NCBI GenBank assembly: GCA_964567745.1 | Contig: CAZMNY010000016.1 | Location: 1-64,000 of the forward strand | DNA length: 64,000 nucleotides | From: CAZMNY01 sp964567745 | GTDB taxonomy: Bacteria > Planctomycetota > Planctomycetia > Pirellulales > Pirellulaceae | Direction of reading: 5' to 3' | In this document: positions 1 to 8,330 of the stretch, piece after piece | Numbering within the stretch: position 1 is the first letter of the stretch | Layout of the letters: every line of letters starts with the position of its first letter | Notes under the pieces: generated by a model | Database searches by the model: none | Told to the model about the DNA's origin: nothing | What the model saw: the letters and a program-made list of their open reading frames with translations, nothing else | Position numbers and translations under genes: made by a program

Positions 1-50
<50 letters not shown>

Positions 51-52
51 AC

Positions 53-1240
53 GTGAAGATCGCCCATGTCATAACTCGCATGATTGTCGGCGGCGCCCAG
101 GAAAACACGTTGCTCAATTGCCTTGACTTGGCGGAGCGTCATGACGACGACGTCCTATTGATCACCGGTCCCGCGCTGGGGCCCGAGGGCGACCTGCTAA
201 CCCGAGCCGATCGCATTCCGTTTGAAGTTGAATTCATTGATGCAATTCGTCGGCCGATCCATCCACTGAGAGACTTGGCCGCCTATCGCGAGGTCAAACG
301 AACTTTGAAACGCTTTCAGCCTGATGTCGTTCACACCCACAGCGCGAAGGGCGGGGTGCTCGGTCGGCTCGCTGCTTCGGCGACAGGCGTCCCTGCGATA
401 GTCCACACCGTGCACGGCGCTCCGTTCTACCCCTACCAATCGTTGCCCGTGCGCACGCTGTACCGATGGATCGAAACCTACGCCGCGTCTCGTTGCCATC
501 GCATGATTTGCGTGGCCGACGCAATGACGGACCTGATGGTTGCCGGACGAGTCGCCAAACGGGAGAAGTTCACAACGATCTACAGCGGCATGGACGTAGC
601 GCCATTTATTGAATGCGATCAATTTCGCGAGGAAACTCGCGCGCGCCTCGGATTCAACTCAGAACACATTGTCGTCGGTAAGATCTCGCGACTCTTCGAA
701 TTGAAGGGGCATGAGTTCGTCATCGCAGCCGCTCGAACCATTGTCGACTCGAACCCAAACGTGAGGTTCCTTTTTGTCGGCGATGGGATTTTGAGAGGGC
801 GTCTTGAGGAGCAGATCCGCGAAGCCAACCTGGAGCCTCATTTTGTCTTTGCGGGGCTGGTCGACCCGAGCGAGATTCCCGAGATGATCAGCGCGATGGA
901 TATGTTGGTTCACATGAGTCTTCGCGAGGGCCTGGCTCGCGCATTGCCTCAAGCGCTGCTCGCCGGCAAACCGGCTATCAGTTTCGATATCGACGGCGCG
1001 CGCGAAGTCGTGATCGACGGATCGACCGGCCGCTTGCTCGCTCCACGCGACACTTCAGGCTTGGCCGACGCAGTTATTGGGCTCGCTGACGATCCAGCTC
1101 TTCGACAATCGATGGGCGAAGAGGGAAGGAGCCGGTTTGCGGAGCAATTCAGCCGTGAACACATGACTGAATCGATTCGCGAAGTCTACGAAGACATTTT
1201 GAATCCAGAGACATTAACCAACGGCGGGGCGGACGACTGA
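53..1240 (+). CDS. Glycosyltransferase family 4 (GT-B fold)
   Basis: This 395-residue protein has the layout of GT4 retaining glycosyltransferases. The N-terminal acceptor domain opens with KIAHVITRMIVGGAQENTL, the GG loop typical of these enzymes. The C-terminal nucleotide-sugar domain runs from about residue 205 (VGKISRLFELKGHE) and holds FVGDG and SLREGLARALPQALLAGKP, where the conserved acidic residue that binds the sugar nucleotide is expected. It probably adds a sugar to a lipid-linked or surface glycan in the cytoplasm. The GTG start is taken because the N-terminus matches the family. The bases upstream are a C homopolymer, so a longer N-terminus cannot be ruled out. Donor and acceptor cannot be told from sequence. 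Confidence 0.88.
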   Translation: MKIAHVITRMIVGGAQENTLLNCLDLAERHDDDVLLITGPALGPEGDLLTRADRIPFEVEFIDAIRRPIHPLRDLAAYREVKRTLKRFQPDVVHTHSAKGGVLGRLAASATGVPAIVHTVHGAPFYPYQSLPVRTLYRWIETYAASRCHRMICVADAMTDLMVAGRVAKREKFTTIYSGMDVAPFIECDQFREETRARLGFNSEHIVVGKISRLFELKGHEFVIAAARTIVDSNPNVRFLFVGDGILRGRLEEQIREANLEPHFVFAGLVDPSEIPEMISAMDMLVHMSLREGLARALPQALLAGKPAISFDIDGAREVVIDGSTGRLLAPRDTSGLADAVIGLADDPALRQSMGEEGRSRFAEQFSREHMTESIREVYEDILNPETLTNGGADD

Positions 1241-1402
1241 CGCCTCGAGACGGCCCAATCGTCGCTCAGCGGCTGACCGCCCCCCGGATGCTCGCTGCGA
1301 GGTCAGCGAGTGGTTCCTCGTCGATTGGGCTTGGTTTACACTACAGAGACGTTATCCTGTCGCCCAAAGTCTCTCCATTACCAATCCTTCGAGGCCAACC
1401 TC

Positions 1403-2338
1403 GTGACCAAAGTACGTGATTTTATCGGGCCGTATCGTTTGGCTCGGATGATCCGCACCGGCAACACCTGTTCTGTCTGGGAAGCCATCAAGGACGATAA
1501 CGAACGTTATTGTTTGAAGGTCTTGAGGCAGGATCTGCGGAAGGACAAACATGAGGTCGGGCAACTGAAGCATGAATTCAATGTCGCCCACGGCTTGAAG
1601 CACCCGAACGTGATTCGTATTTACGAATTCAAGCTGGATGGCAAGACTCCTTACTTGGCAATGGAGTTGTACGCCGAGCAGAACATGAAGATTGTTCTTC
1701 GAGCCGGCCACGAACGACTCTCCTTTTACGTTTCGAAAATCGTACAGCAGGGCGCCGAGGCTCTTTATCACATGCACGAGGCGGGGTGGGTGCATTGCGA
1801 CGTCAAGCCTGACAACCTGCTGCTTAGCGCTGACGGCGATCTAAAGCTGATCGACTTTTCCATCGCGCAGCGCATCAAGAAAGGGCTGGCCAAAATTTTC
1901 GGCGGCAGCGGAAAACCAAAGGGCACTCGAAGCTATATGTCGCCCGAGCAAATTCGAGGCAAAGCGCTTGACGCTCGCTCCGATCTCTATAGCTACGGAT
2001 GCGTGTTATTCGAATTGCTCGTCGGCAAACCGCCTTACACGGGCAACACTGGTGACGAGCTACTTCAAAAGCACCTTCGCAGCGCAATCCCTTCCGTGCT
2101 CGTCGGCAATGAAAATATCACCAACGAATGCAATGCGCTCATCAAGCGAATGTTGGCGAAGAGTCCGGATGATCGACCGGCGTCGATGTGGGAGTTCCTG
2201 AAAGAGTTCCGAGCGATCAAAGTCTTTAAGAAGGCTCCGCGATTGCCGTCGGAAAAACTGATGGTCGACACCGAACAATACGACAACCCGGATGGGTTGT
2301 TCAAAAAGGGCTCGGGCGAAGAAGAAGAGGGTGGTTAA
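1403..2338 (+). CDS. Serine/threonine protein kinase with variant HCD and DFS motifs
   Basis: A cytosolic kinase domain fills almost all of the 311 residues. Visible are a glycine-poor nucleotide loop (IRTGNTCSVW, residues 17-26), the ATP-anchoring lysine in YCLKVL (Lys39), the catalytic loop HCDVKPDN (131-138) and DFS (151-153) in place of DFG. The activation segment ends in SPE, followed by the DxxS and GxxPY regions. The catalytic Asp, metal-binding Asn and Asp are all kept, so activity is plausible. It is a non-RD kinase. The GTG start at 1403 is chosen because GAGG lies 8 bases upstream and the kinase fold begins at once. An earlier in-frame start at 1310 would add 31 residues without recognisable sequence. 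The C-terminal tail is acidic. There is no transmembrane segment or sensor domain, so the signal is unknown. Confidence 0.85.
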   Translation: MTKVRDFIGPYRLARMIRTGNTCSVWEAIKDDNERYCLKVLRQDLRKDKHEVGQLKHEFNVAHGLKHPNVIRIYEFKLDGKTPYLAMELYAEQNMKIVLRAGHERLSFYVSKIVQQGAEALYHMHEAGWVHCDVKPDNLLLSADGDLKLIDFSIAQRIKKGLAKIFGGSGKPKGTRSYMSPEQIRGKALDARSDLYSYGCVLFELLVGKPPYTGNTGDELLQKHLRSAIPSVLVGNENITNECNALIKRMLAKSPDDRPASMWEFLKEFRAIKVFKKAPRLPSEKLMVDTEQYDNPDGLFKKGSGEEEEGG

Positions 2339-2360
2339 CGAATTGCTGCCGATCCTTTTC

Positions 2361-2430
2361 CCCGTCGATACGAACCCGTCGATACGACCCCGTCGATACG
2401 ACCCCGTCGACACGAACCCGTCGACACGAA
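2361..2430. repeat. Five tandem copies of a 14-bp unit
   Basis: The unit CCCGTCGATACGAA is repeated five times without gaps between the kinase and accA. The copies differ only at the final base (A or C) and at one T/C position. The array sits about 60 bases upstream of the accA start, so it could affect expression, but nothing shows that. It may also be a slippage-prone sequence. Confidence 0.9.
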
Positions 2431-2492
2431 TTATTGACTCGTCGAACGAGCGCACCGCGATTGCGACGATGCCATAGAGGAGACAAGACAGA

Positions 2493-3464
2493 ATGGTGAC
2501 AAGAGAACCGACGCCCGGACTCGAATTCGAACAGCCGCTGTTCGACCTGGAAGGCCGCATCGAGCAGCTGAGTGACGAAGATTCGTCGGCCCACAAGGAA
2601 GAGATTCGCCGATTGCGCCGAGAACTCGCCGACACCACCGAGTCGATCTACTCGCAGCTCTCTCCATGGGAAACTGTCCAAGTCGCTCGGCACAAGGATC
2701 GGCCGCACACGACGAATTATTTGCAGATGGTTTTCGATGAGTTCGTCGAGCTGCATGGTGATCGCCATTTCGGCGACGACCGAGCGATGTTGTCGGGATT
2801 CGCAAAAATAGATCGGTTCAAAGTGATGGTCATTGGCCACGAGAAGGGCCGGTCGTATAAGGAACGCAGCGCTTGTTGTTTTGGTTCCGCCCATCCGGAG
2901 GGTTATCGCAAAGCGATGGCCAAAATGAGGCTCGCGGCGAAATACGGGTTGCCGGTGATCTGCTTCATTGACACGCCGGGCGCTTATCCCGGCATTGGGG
3001 CCGAGGAGCGTGGCCAAGCCTGGGTCATCGCCGAAAACATGCACGAAATGTCTCAGCTCGAGACGCCGATCATCTGTGTTGTCATCGGCGAAGGAGGCAG
3101 CGGCGGCGCTTTGGGCATCGGGGTCGGCGACCGGATCGGGATCCTACAGCATTCGTACTATTCCGTGATTAGCCCCGAAGGCTGCGCGGGCATCCTCTGG
3201 AAGAGCGCCGAATTTGCCGAGAACGCGGCGACCGCACTCAGATTCACGTCCGACAATCTGCTCAGGCTCGGAGTCGTCGACGACGTGATCGACGAACCTC
3301 TGGGCGGAGCTCATCGCGATCCGCATCAAATGGCGAGCCGTCTGAAGCAATATCTGACGCGCCATATCGCCGAACTAATCGAGACGCCCAAGGACGAATT
3401 GCTCGCCTCTCGCTATGAGAAGTTTCGACGCATGGGCGTATTCCTCGAAGACAGCGACGGCTAA
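2493..3464 (+). CDS. accA: Acetyl-CoA carboxylase carboxyltransferase subunit alpha
   Basis: This is the alpha subunit of the carboxyltransferase. It moves the carboxyl group from biotin on AccB to acetyl-CoA, giving malonyl-CoA, the first committed step of fatty acid synthesis, and works in the cytoplasm as a heterotetramer with AccD. The 323 residues match the family length. Hallmarks are the N-terminal helical region FDLEGRIEQL, the block ARHKDRPHT, FIDTPGAYPGIGAEERGQ (oxyanion region) and GEGGSGGALGIGVGD. AGAGGAGA lies about ten bases before the ATG. accD is not adjacent, as in many bacteria. Confidence 0.97.
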   Translation: MVTREPTPGLEFEQPLFDLEGRIEQLSDEDSSAHKEEIRRLRRELADTTESIYSQLSPWETVQVARHKDRPHTTNYLQMVFDEFVELHGDRHFGDDRAMLSGFAKIDRFKVMVIGHEKGRSYKERSACCFGSAHPEGYRKAMAKMRLAAKYGLPVICFIDTPGAYPGIGAEERGQAWVIAENMHEMSQLETPIICVVIGEGGSGGALGIGVGDRIGILQHSYYSVISPEGCAGILWKSAEFAENAATALRFTSDNLLRLGVVDDVIDEPLGGAHRDPHQMASRLKQYLTRHIAELIETPKDELLASRYEKFRRMGVFLEDSDG

Positions 3465-3584
3465 AGTCGCTTGCTCGTTCGGGCATCAAGGTCAGCTCGA
3501 CGGAAACAGCTAGGCTGTGTCCCAGCACCGAAACGCAGGCCTAGAAGCAACGTCCGATAATGTTTCTTATGTTCGGTTATAGCC

Positions 3585-3617
3585 CCGTGTCCCCGCGGGA
3601 ATACGGTTTTTTGTTTT
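3585..3617 (+). terminator. Intrinsic terminator after accA
   Basis: A GC-rich hairpin, CCGTGTCCC paired with GGGAATACGG (one mismatch, one G-T wobble, tight loop), is followed at once by TTTTTTGTTTT. It lies 120 bases past the accA stop, in the space between the convergent accA and CvpA-like genes. The remaining bases from 3618 to 3757 show no gene; they contain two copies of TGCCGAGCTCG. Confidence 0.6.
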
Positions 3618-3757
3618 CGCGCAAGCACGCCCTGGCTCGATAAGAAATCGTAACAAACGCGATGCGTTAGCGAACTCCCCGTTACCAGACGCGTCAGCGA
3701 TGGTTCCACGTTGCTTGGGGTTCGTTAGCGAGCCAATCAATGCCGAGCTCGTAGGCA

Positions 3758-4459
3758 TCATTGCCGAGCTCGCTCGCGAAGAAAACGACCGAGGCTCTCG
3801 AAGAAGACGTCGTCGATCGAATCATCCTGGGCGCCGTTTGGATGGCTCTCGGCTGTATGATCGTGTGAGTCGTGTGGCGCGACCGGCCCCGGAACGTTGA
3901 GCGGCAGCCCCCCTATCCCATCTGTCGATTGGGTCTCTTCGAGGGGTCGAGCTAGTTTGTTGCCAAAGTCTTCCAAATACGGGCCGACCAATTCATCCAC
4001 CTCCTTGGGCATGACGGCGTCCGCATTGTGAATCACCACCGCGATAGCGTAGCCCGAGTTGGAATGAATGATTTGTTCCCGTTGAGCGGGTCCGAGCAGC
4101 ATGAGGGCGAAGAATGTTGTCAGGATGCAGAGCAGCGCCCCCTTGGCTAGCCCCAACAAGGCGCCGGTTTGTCGGTCCCATTCTTTGAGCTTAAAACGGT
4201 CGATGACGCCGCGAATCATGTTGAAACCGATCCAAACGGCAGCCGACGTGCCGACATACAGCAACAGCATCGCCAGAAACATGTTCCAGGGCTCGGCGGC
4301 GTCGATCATCGCGGCGACCGGCACACGAAACGTCAGGGCGACAAGGTAGCTCAAAACAATCGAACCGACCGAAGCGACTTGCCAGGCAAGCCCTTTCCAG
4401 GCCCCAAGCAGAGCTGCCGCCGCCAAGATGACGACCATTAAGACATCGTAGATTTCCAT
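3758..4459 (-). CDS. CvpA-family membrane protein
   Basis: This 233-residue protein has four hydrophobic helices in the first ~130 residues, starting MEIYDVLMVVILAAAALLGA. It has the CvpA pattern of a small inner-membrane protein with a Gly-Trp/Lys-Gly turn (GAWKGLAWQVAS) after helix 1. The C-terminal third is polar and probably cytoplasmic. In enterobacteria CvpA is linked to colicin V export and envelope stress, but its molecular role is not settled. The start at 4459 is preferred because the first helix begins there. An upstream ATG at 4495 would add 12 residues without a ribosome binding site. It is convergent with accA. Confidence 0.75.
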   Translation of the reverse strand: MEIYDVLMVVILAAAALLGAWKGLAWQVASVGSIVLSYLVALTFRVPVAAMIDAAEPWNMFLAMLLLYVGTSAAVWIGFNMIRGVIDRFKLKEWDRQTGALLGLAKGALLCILTTFFALMLLGPAQREQIIHSNSGYAIAVVIHNADAVMPKEVDELVGPYLEDFGNKLARPLEETQSTDGIGGLPLNVPGPVAPHDSHDHTAESHPNGAQDDSIDDVFFESLGRFLRERARQ

Positions 4460-4495
4460 CTGGGGCTCGCCGTGCCTAAATCTTCCTTGATTCAC

Positions 4496-4909
4496 GTCGG
4501 CTCAGTCACCAACGCACCACTCCGTCACGTCTGCTGCGAGGCAGCCAATAATTGTCGTTTACCCCGTGTGCCGCAGGCAAGGCGCGCCGCGCAATCGACG
4601 CGGGAGTATAACGACACGTCGCCGAGACTTGAACACCGATCAGAGCAGGGGGGGCGGAAACTTAGCCGCGCAATCGCCAAGTCCTCTCGCCAAACCGCCA
4701 ACCCTCCCCATCTTGGCTCAGTACAACTCGTCTCGCCAACCGCCTGCTCATCACTACGGCAAGATAGGTAACCCTGCGATAGCCGCTCACGCGCCAGACC
4801 GCCGCGCCGCCCTGCTCCGATCGCCCTTTGGCTGCAACGGGGATCTCGATATACTCCGCCGCTCGATTCAGCAGACCTCATGACGCGCCGCGAAAAAAGG
4901 GAAGATCGC
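4496..4909. other. Intergenic region between divergent genes
   Basis: No coding region could be supported on either strand. Overlapping open frames here have no family features. It should hold the promoters for the CvpA-like gene (minus) and the membrane hydrolase (plus). One sigma-70-like candidate is listed separately. Confidence 0.6.
4828..4855 (+). promoter_or_regulatory. Candidate sigma-70-type promoter
   Basis: TTGGCT (4828-4833) and TATACT (4850-4855) are separated by 16 bases and lie 54 bases upstream of the chosen ATG of the membrane hydrolase gene. The match is by eye only. Planctomycete promoters are poorly defined, so this is tentative. Confidence 0.35.
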
Positions 4910-5632
4910 ATGGCTGGTTTCAAAACGCACATCTCCACCAGTACTGCCTTGGGTGTTGTGTACGGCGCGGGCGGCGTAGCGCTTGGCATCCCTTGGGAGA
5001 CATCACTGGTAGCTGGAGGTCTGTGCGCCGTGTCGGGTATGCTTCCCGACTTGGATAGTGACTCCGGGATTCCTCTTCGCGAGACGAGCACGTTTTTAGC
5101 CGCGATGGTTCCCGTCATGTTGATCCACCGCTTCGAGCAACTTGGGCTGACCAACGAGCAAATGATTCTCGCTGCCGGCGCCGTCTATGTCTTGATCCGT
5201 TTCGTACTCGTCGAAGTGTTTAAACGTTACACCGTGCATCGCGGCATGTGGCACAGCTACCCTGCCGCCGCCATCGCTGGCTTGGGCGCGTTCTTGATCT
5301 GCTCGAACGACGAAGTGGGTCTGCGAATGTTCAAAGCCGGCGGCGTCGTGCTCGGCTTCATGTCCCATCTTGTGCTGGACGAAATCTGGAGCATCGAACG
5401 TGGCCGCCTCGGCTGGCGAATGAAGAAATCCGCCGGCACGGCATTGAAGTTCTACAGCAAAAGCACTTGGAGCAACGTCTCAACTTACGGCAAGTTGCTT
5501 GTTCTCGTGCTGCTCGTCTTCGGCGACGACTTCTTGATGACTCGAATGCAAAGCCTGACAAACCAGGTTCATCCTCGCGTCGTCGAAACGATCGATCAAG
5601 GTCAAGGCGAAGACGGGACGATCAAACGGTAG
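4910..5632 (+). CDS. YdjM/DUF457-type membrane-bound metal-dependent hydrolase
   Basis: This 240-residue integral membrane protein carries the conserved pattern of the LexA-regulated YdjM group: an N-terminal FKTHISTS histidine block, GMLPDLDSD with the acidic cluster, HRGMWHSYPAA and SHLVLDEIWS. The family is called metal-dependent hydrolase because of these His/Asp clusters, but no substrate is known. About four membrane segments are visible. The ATG at 4910 follows AAGGGAAG by 5 bases. An ATG at 4880 would add ten charged residues and is less likely. The last codons (EDGTIKR and the stop) are duplicated downstream. Confidence 0.75.
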   Translation: MAGFKTHISTSTALGVVYGAGGVALGIPWETSLVAGGLCAVSGMLPDLDSDSGIPLRETSTFLAAMVPVMLIHRFEQLGLTNEQMILAAGAVYVLIRFVLVEVFKRYTVHRGMWHSYPAAAIAGLGAFLICSNDEVGLRMFKAGGVVLGFMSHLVLDEIWSIERGRLGWRMKKSAGTALKFYSKSTWSNVSTYGKLLVLVLLVFGDDFLMTRMQSLTNQVHPRVVETIDQGQGEDGTIKR

Positions 5633-5731
5633 AAAAAACGTTCGTGGTAGCTACGTTCGCAACCACATCCCTCACGTCGCCGAAGCCATCATCAGCGGCA
5701 AGACGAAGACGGGACGCTCAAGCGGTAGGAA
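5608..5731. repeat. Imperfect direct repeat duplicating the gene end
   Basis: The 27 bases at 5608-5634, covering the last codons and stop of the hydrolase gene, recur at 5704-5731 with a few changes. The first copy begins CGAAGACGGGACGATCAAAC and the second CGAAGACGGGACGCTCAAGC. The space between (5635-5703) holds no gene. It looks like a small tandem duplication. Confidence 0.7.
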
Positions 5732-5822
5732 GAATGAACGGGACAGGACTGGCAGAATGAATTCCTGATCGTTCACATCGGCTCGTCCATCATCCCGTCA
5801 AACCTGTCAAAAACTCCTTCAC

Positions 5823-6272
5823 TCAAAACTGTTTGGCGCTATCGAGCAAGATGGTTACGGGGCCGTCGTTGACGAGCGAGACGTTCATGTGAGTTTGAAA
5901 GCGTCCGGTTTCGACTGGCACGCCCTGCTTTGAAAGTTCGTCGACAAAGAAGCTGTAGAGCGACTCGGCCAGTTCCGGCTCGGCTGCATGAACGAAACTG
6001 GGCCGCCGGCCTTTGCGGCAGTCGCCGAACAGCGTGAACTGGCTGATCGCAAGCACTCCGCCCTTCACTTCCATCACCGAACGATTCATCTTGCCTTCGT
6101 CGTCTTCAAAGATGCGCAGCGACGCTGCTTTTCCGGCAAGCCAACTCGCATCCGCTTGAGTGTCGTTCGCCCCCACGCCGAGCAACACGACGAGTCCGGT
6201 CTCGATCGCTCCGACAATCTCGCCTTCGACCTCGACGTGGGCCGAGCTAACTCGTTGAACACAGGCGCGCAT
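5823..6272 (-). CDS. dtd: D-aminoacyl-tRNA deacylase
   Basis: This protein hydrolyses D-amino acids (and glycine from tRNA-Ala) off mischarged tRNAs, a proofreading step after aminoacylation. The 149 residues match the normal DTD length of about 145. It begins MRACVQRVSSAHVEV, has the catalytic SQFTLFGD segment near residue 78 and the C-terminal block NVSLVNDGPVTILLDS, the adenosine-binding side of the active site. It is cytosolic and forms a dimer. It is followed by a membrane protein gene on the same strand upstream (6321-7070), 48 bases away, so the two may be cotranscribed. Confidence 0.96.
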   Translation of the reverse strand: MRACVQRVSSAHVEVEGEIVGAIETGLVVLLGVGANDTQADASWLAGKAASLRIFEDDEGKMNRSVMEVKGGVLAISQFTLFGDCRKGRRPSFVHAAEPELAESLYSFFVDELSKQGVPVETGRFQTHMNVSLVNDGPVTILLDSAKQF

Positions 6273-6320
6273 TGAGTTGGCTCCTTACGTGGGCATTTCT
6301 ATCGCGGCGTCCGATGCGGC

Positions 6321-7070
6321 TTACTGGTTCGCGGCGTCGGCATTCGGTGTTGTGTCGTCACCCACCGATTCTTCATCCGAGTCGGGGTCGAGGCCCTTCT
6401 CTTCTCGAATACGACGAACATCCTCGAGGATCTTGCCGGTCACCTCGTAGTGCGACGAAATCGCAAAGTACTGAAAGGCGAAAGCGACGCCGACGAAAAG
6501 CGTGCCGACGATGGAGATAATCTGATGAGGCGCGACCCAAAATCTCGGATTCCCTTCGACGTTGGCAAGCGGGTCGCAAGCGGGGCCCGTCGCGGCAAGG
6601 ACAATCAACACCGTGACGCCGGCCAGCGACCAAAGGTTGTTTCGCCACTTGATTCTCTTGCTCTGGTCGTGGTAATCGGGATCCAACTTGTACGTCTCAA
6701 TCACCTCCAAACACCAACGCCCTGTGCCAACGAAGTAGGTGATCGACAAGCAGCTGACGAGCAACCCCATCATCAACGCGGCGGTGCCCATCAACATGTG
6801 CCAACTCGACTTGCCCTGGCTGACTTCAAAATCACTCAGAGCCGCATCGTGTTGAGCTTGAATGTCGGCCGAGTCGTCGCCGCTGGCTTGCGCTTGTCGC
6901 AACGCCTTCTTAGCGCTGCGAATATCGTCGGTGACGCTTTGGTAGTCGCCGATCAGAAAGCCGTCGACACAAAGGTAGAGGAGCACGACGAGGGTAAACG
7001 CCGAGAGACCCAGGAAAATCCTCGTCAACTCATCATCCTCCAACGATTCATTCGCGCTGTCAAAAAGCAC
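6321..7070 (-). CDS. Four-helix membrane protein of unknown function
   Basis: I do not recognise this 249-residue protein. It has four clear membrane helices at about residues 18-41, 91-114, 145-165 and 185-205. The loop between helices 1 and 2 is long and polar and could form a short coiled coil (KKALRQAQASGDDSADIQAQ). The C-terminal tail is acidic and low in complexity. There is no enzyme motif. It lies upstream of dtd on the same strand and divergent from pdxA, with 134 bases between the two starts for promoters. The context gives no function. Confidence 0.7.
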   Translation of the reverse strand: MLFDSANESLEDDELTRIFLGLSAFTLVVLLYLCVDGFLIGDYQSVTDDIRSAKKALRQAQASGDDSADIQAQHDAALSDFEVSQGKSSWHMLMGTAALMMGLLVSCLSITYFVGTGRWCLEVIETYKLDPDYHDQSKRIKWRNNLWSLAGVTVLIVLAATGPACDPLANVEGNPRFWVAPHQIISIVGTLFVGVAFAFQYFAISSHYEVTGKILEDVRRIREEKGLDPDSDEESVGDDTTPNADAANQ

Positions 7071-7204
7071 TGTTAAGAAGCGCGGTTCAAGCGATCGCAG
7101 TGTCTAAAACAACAGAGTCTGTCTATCCATGGTTTGTAGGTTGCGAGGCGTGAATGGGCAACACCCCCCCTGCCCCGAGAATCAACGAGCGATAGAATTT
7201 TGGT

Positions 7205-8260
7205 ATGGATGACGTCTTCTTGGCAATGACGATGGGCGACCCTGCCGGGATCGGTCCGGAAACGATCGCGAGCGCTTGGGCTGCGCCGCGCCTGCACAAG
7301 GGACGACGCCTGGTTGTGCTCGGTCGTCCGGAAACGATGAGCGCCGCAGTCGAACTTGTCGGCGGGGGCATCGACGTCGTCGAGATTGCGAGCTGTCACG
7401 AAGCAGAATCGTCGCCGGCTCGGATGCCATGCTGGGCCGTTGGATCGAGCGAAGCCGCTCTAGTCCAGCCCGCCACAATTGATCCCCGCGGAGGTCAAGC
7501 GGCTTATGACGCGCTAGCGAAAGCGGCCGAGCTGGCGATGAGTGGAAAGATCGATGGCATCGTCACCGCGCCGCTTCACAAGACCGCGCTGGCTCGCGCC
7601 GGGTTCGACTACCCCGGCCACACCGAGTTGCTGGCTGATATGTGTGGCGTCAAAGAAGTCGCGATGATGCTCTACCTTCCGCCCGAGGGCAAGATTCGAG
7701 GCGCCGGATTGGGCGTGGTGCATGTGACGCTGCACACCGCTCTACGAGATGTTTTCGATCAACTATCGACCGAGAAGATCCTTGCCTGCTCGAAACTGGC
7801 CCGGCGCGTGATGAATCAGCTCGGCGCAACGCAGCCGCGAATCGCCGTCGCCGCGCTCAACCCGCACGGGGGAGAGAATGGGCTGTTCGGTCGCGAAGAA
7901 GAACAACTGATCGCACCCGCTGTCGAGGCATTTCGCGGCGAGGGCGCGATCGTCGAAGGCCCCCTGCCCTGCGATACGCTTATGGTTCGCGCTGCGGCTG
8001 GCGAGTTCGACGGAGTTGTGGCGATGTATCACGACCAGGGGCACATCGCTCTGAAGTTGCTCGGCATGCATACCGCCGTCAATATTACGCTCGGTCTGCC
8101 CATCGTTCGCACAAGCGTTGCGCACGGAACGGCGTTCGATCTCGCTTGGCAAGGCGATGCCGAATTCTCAGGTGTGCTCGCAGCGACCGATGTGGCCGCA
8201 AGACTTGCGGCAGCGCGAAAAAACGGGTGCTTGAGCTCTGAATTGGATGCAGCCACGTAA
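7205..8260 (+). CDS. pdxA: 4-hydroxythreonine-4-phosphate dehydrogenase
   Basis: PdxA oxidises 4-phosphohydroxy-L-threonine with NAD in the DXP-dependent route to vitamin B6; the product is condensed by PdxJ. The 351 residues cover the whole family. Visible are TMGDPAGIGPE at the N-terminus, IDGIVTAPLHKTAL, YPGHTELLAD (metal His), ALNPHGGENG and YHDQGHIALKLL (metal His), and a C-terminal GTAFDLAWQG. It is a cytosolic, divalent-metal-dependent homodimer. It is somewhat longer than the E. coli enzyme. It stands alone on the plus strand. The ribosome binding site is weak. Confidence 0.96.
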   Translation: MDDVFLAMTMGDPAGIGPETIASAWAAPRLHKGRRLVVLGRPETMSAAVELVGGGIDVVEIASCHEAESSPARMPCWAVGSSEAALVQPATIDPRGGQAAYDALAKAAELAMSGKIDGIVTAPLHKTALARAGFDYPGHTELLADMCGVKEVAMMLYLPPEGKIRGAGLGVVHVTLHTALRDVFDQLSTEKILACSKLARRVMNQLGATQPRIAVAALNPHGGENGLFGREEEQLIAPAVEAFRGEGAIVEGPLPCDTLMVRAAAGEFDGVVAMYHDQGHIALKLLGMHTAVNITLGLPIVRTSVAHGTAFDLAWQGDAEFSGVLAATDVAARLAAARKNGCLSSELDAAT

Positions 8261-8330
8261 GCTGTTCGCTGCCGATCGCGGACAGTTTGTCAATTGAGAA
8301 AAAGCAGACGCGTGCGAATCAAGCCGAGCG

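Noticed and set aside
2301..3044. Long minus-strand open frames opposite accA
   Set aside because: They lie on the reverse of a clear accA coding region and have no family features; codon bias of the real gene creates them.
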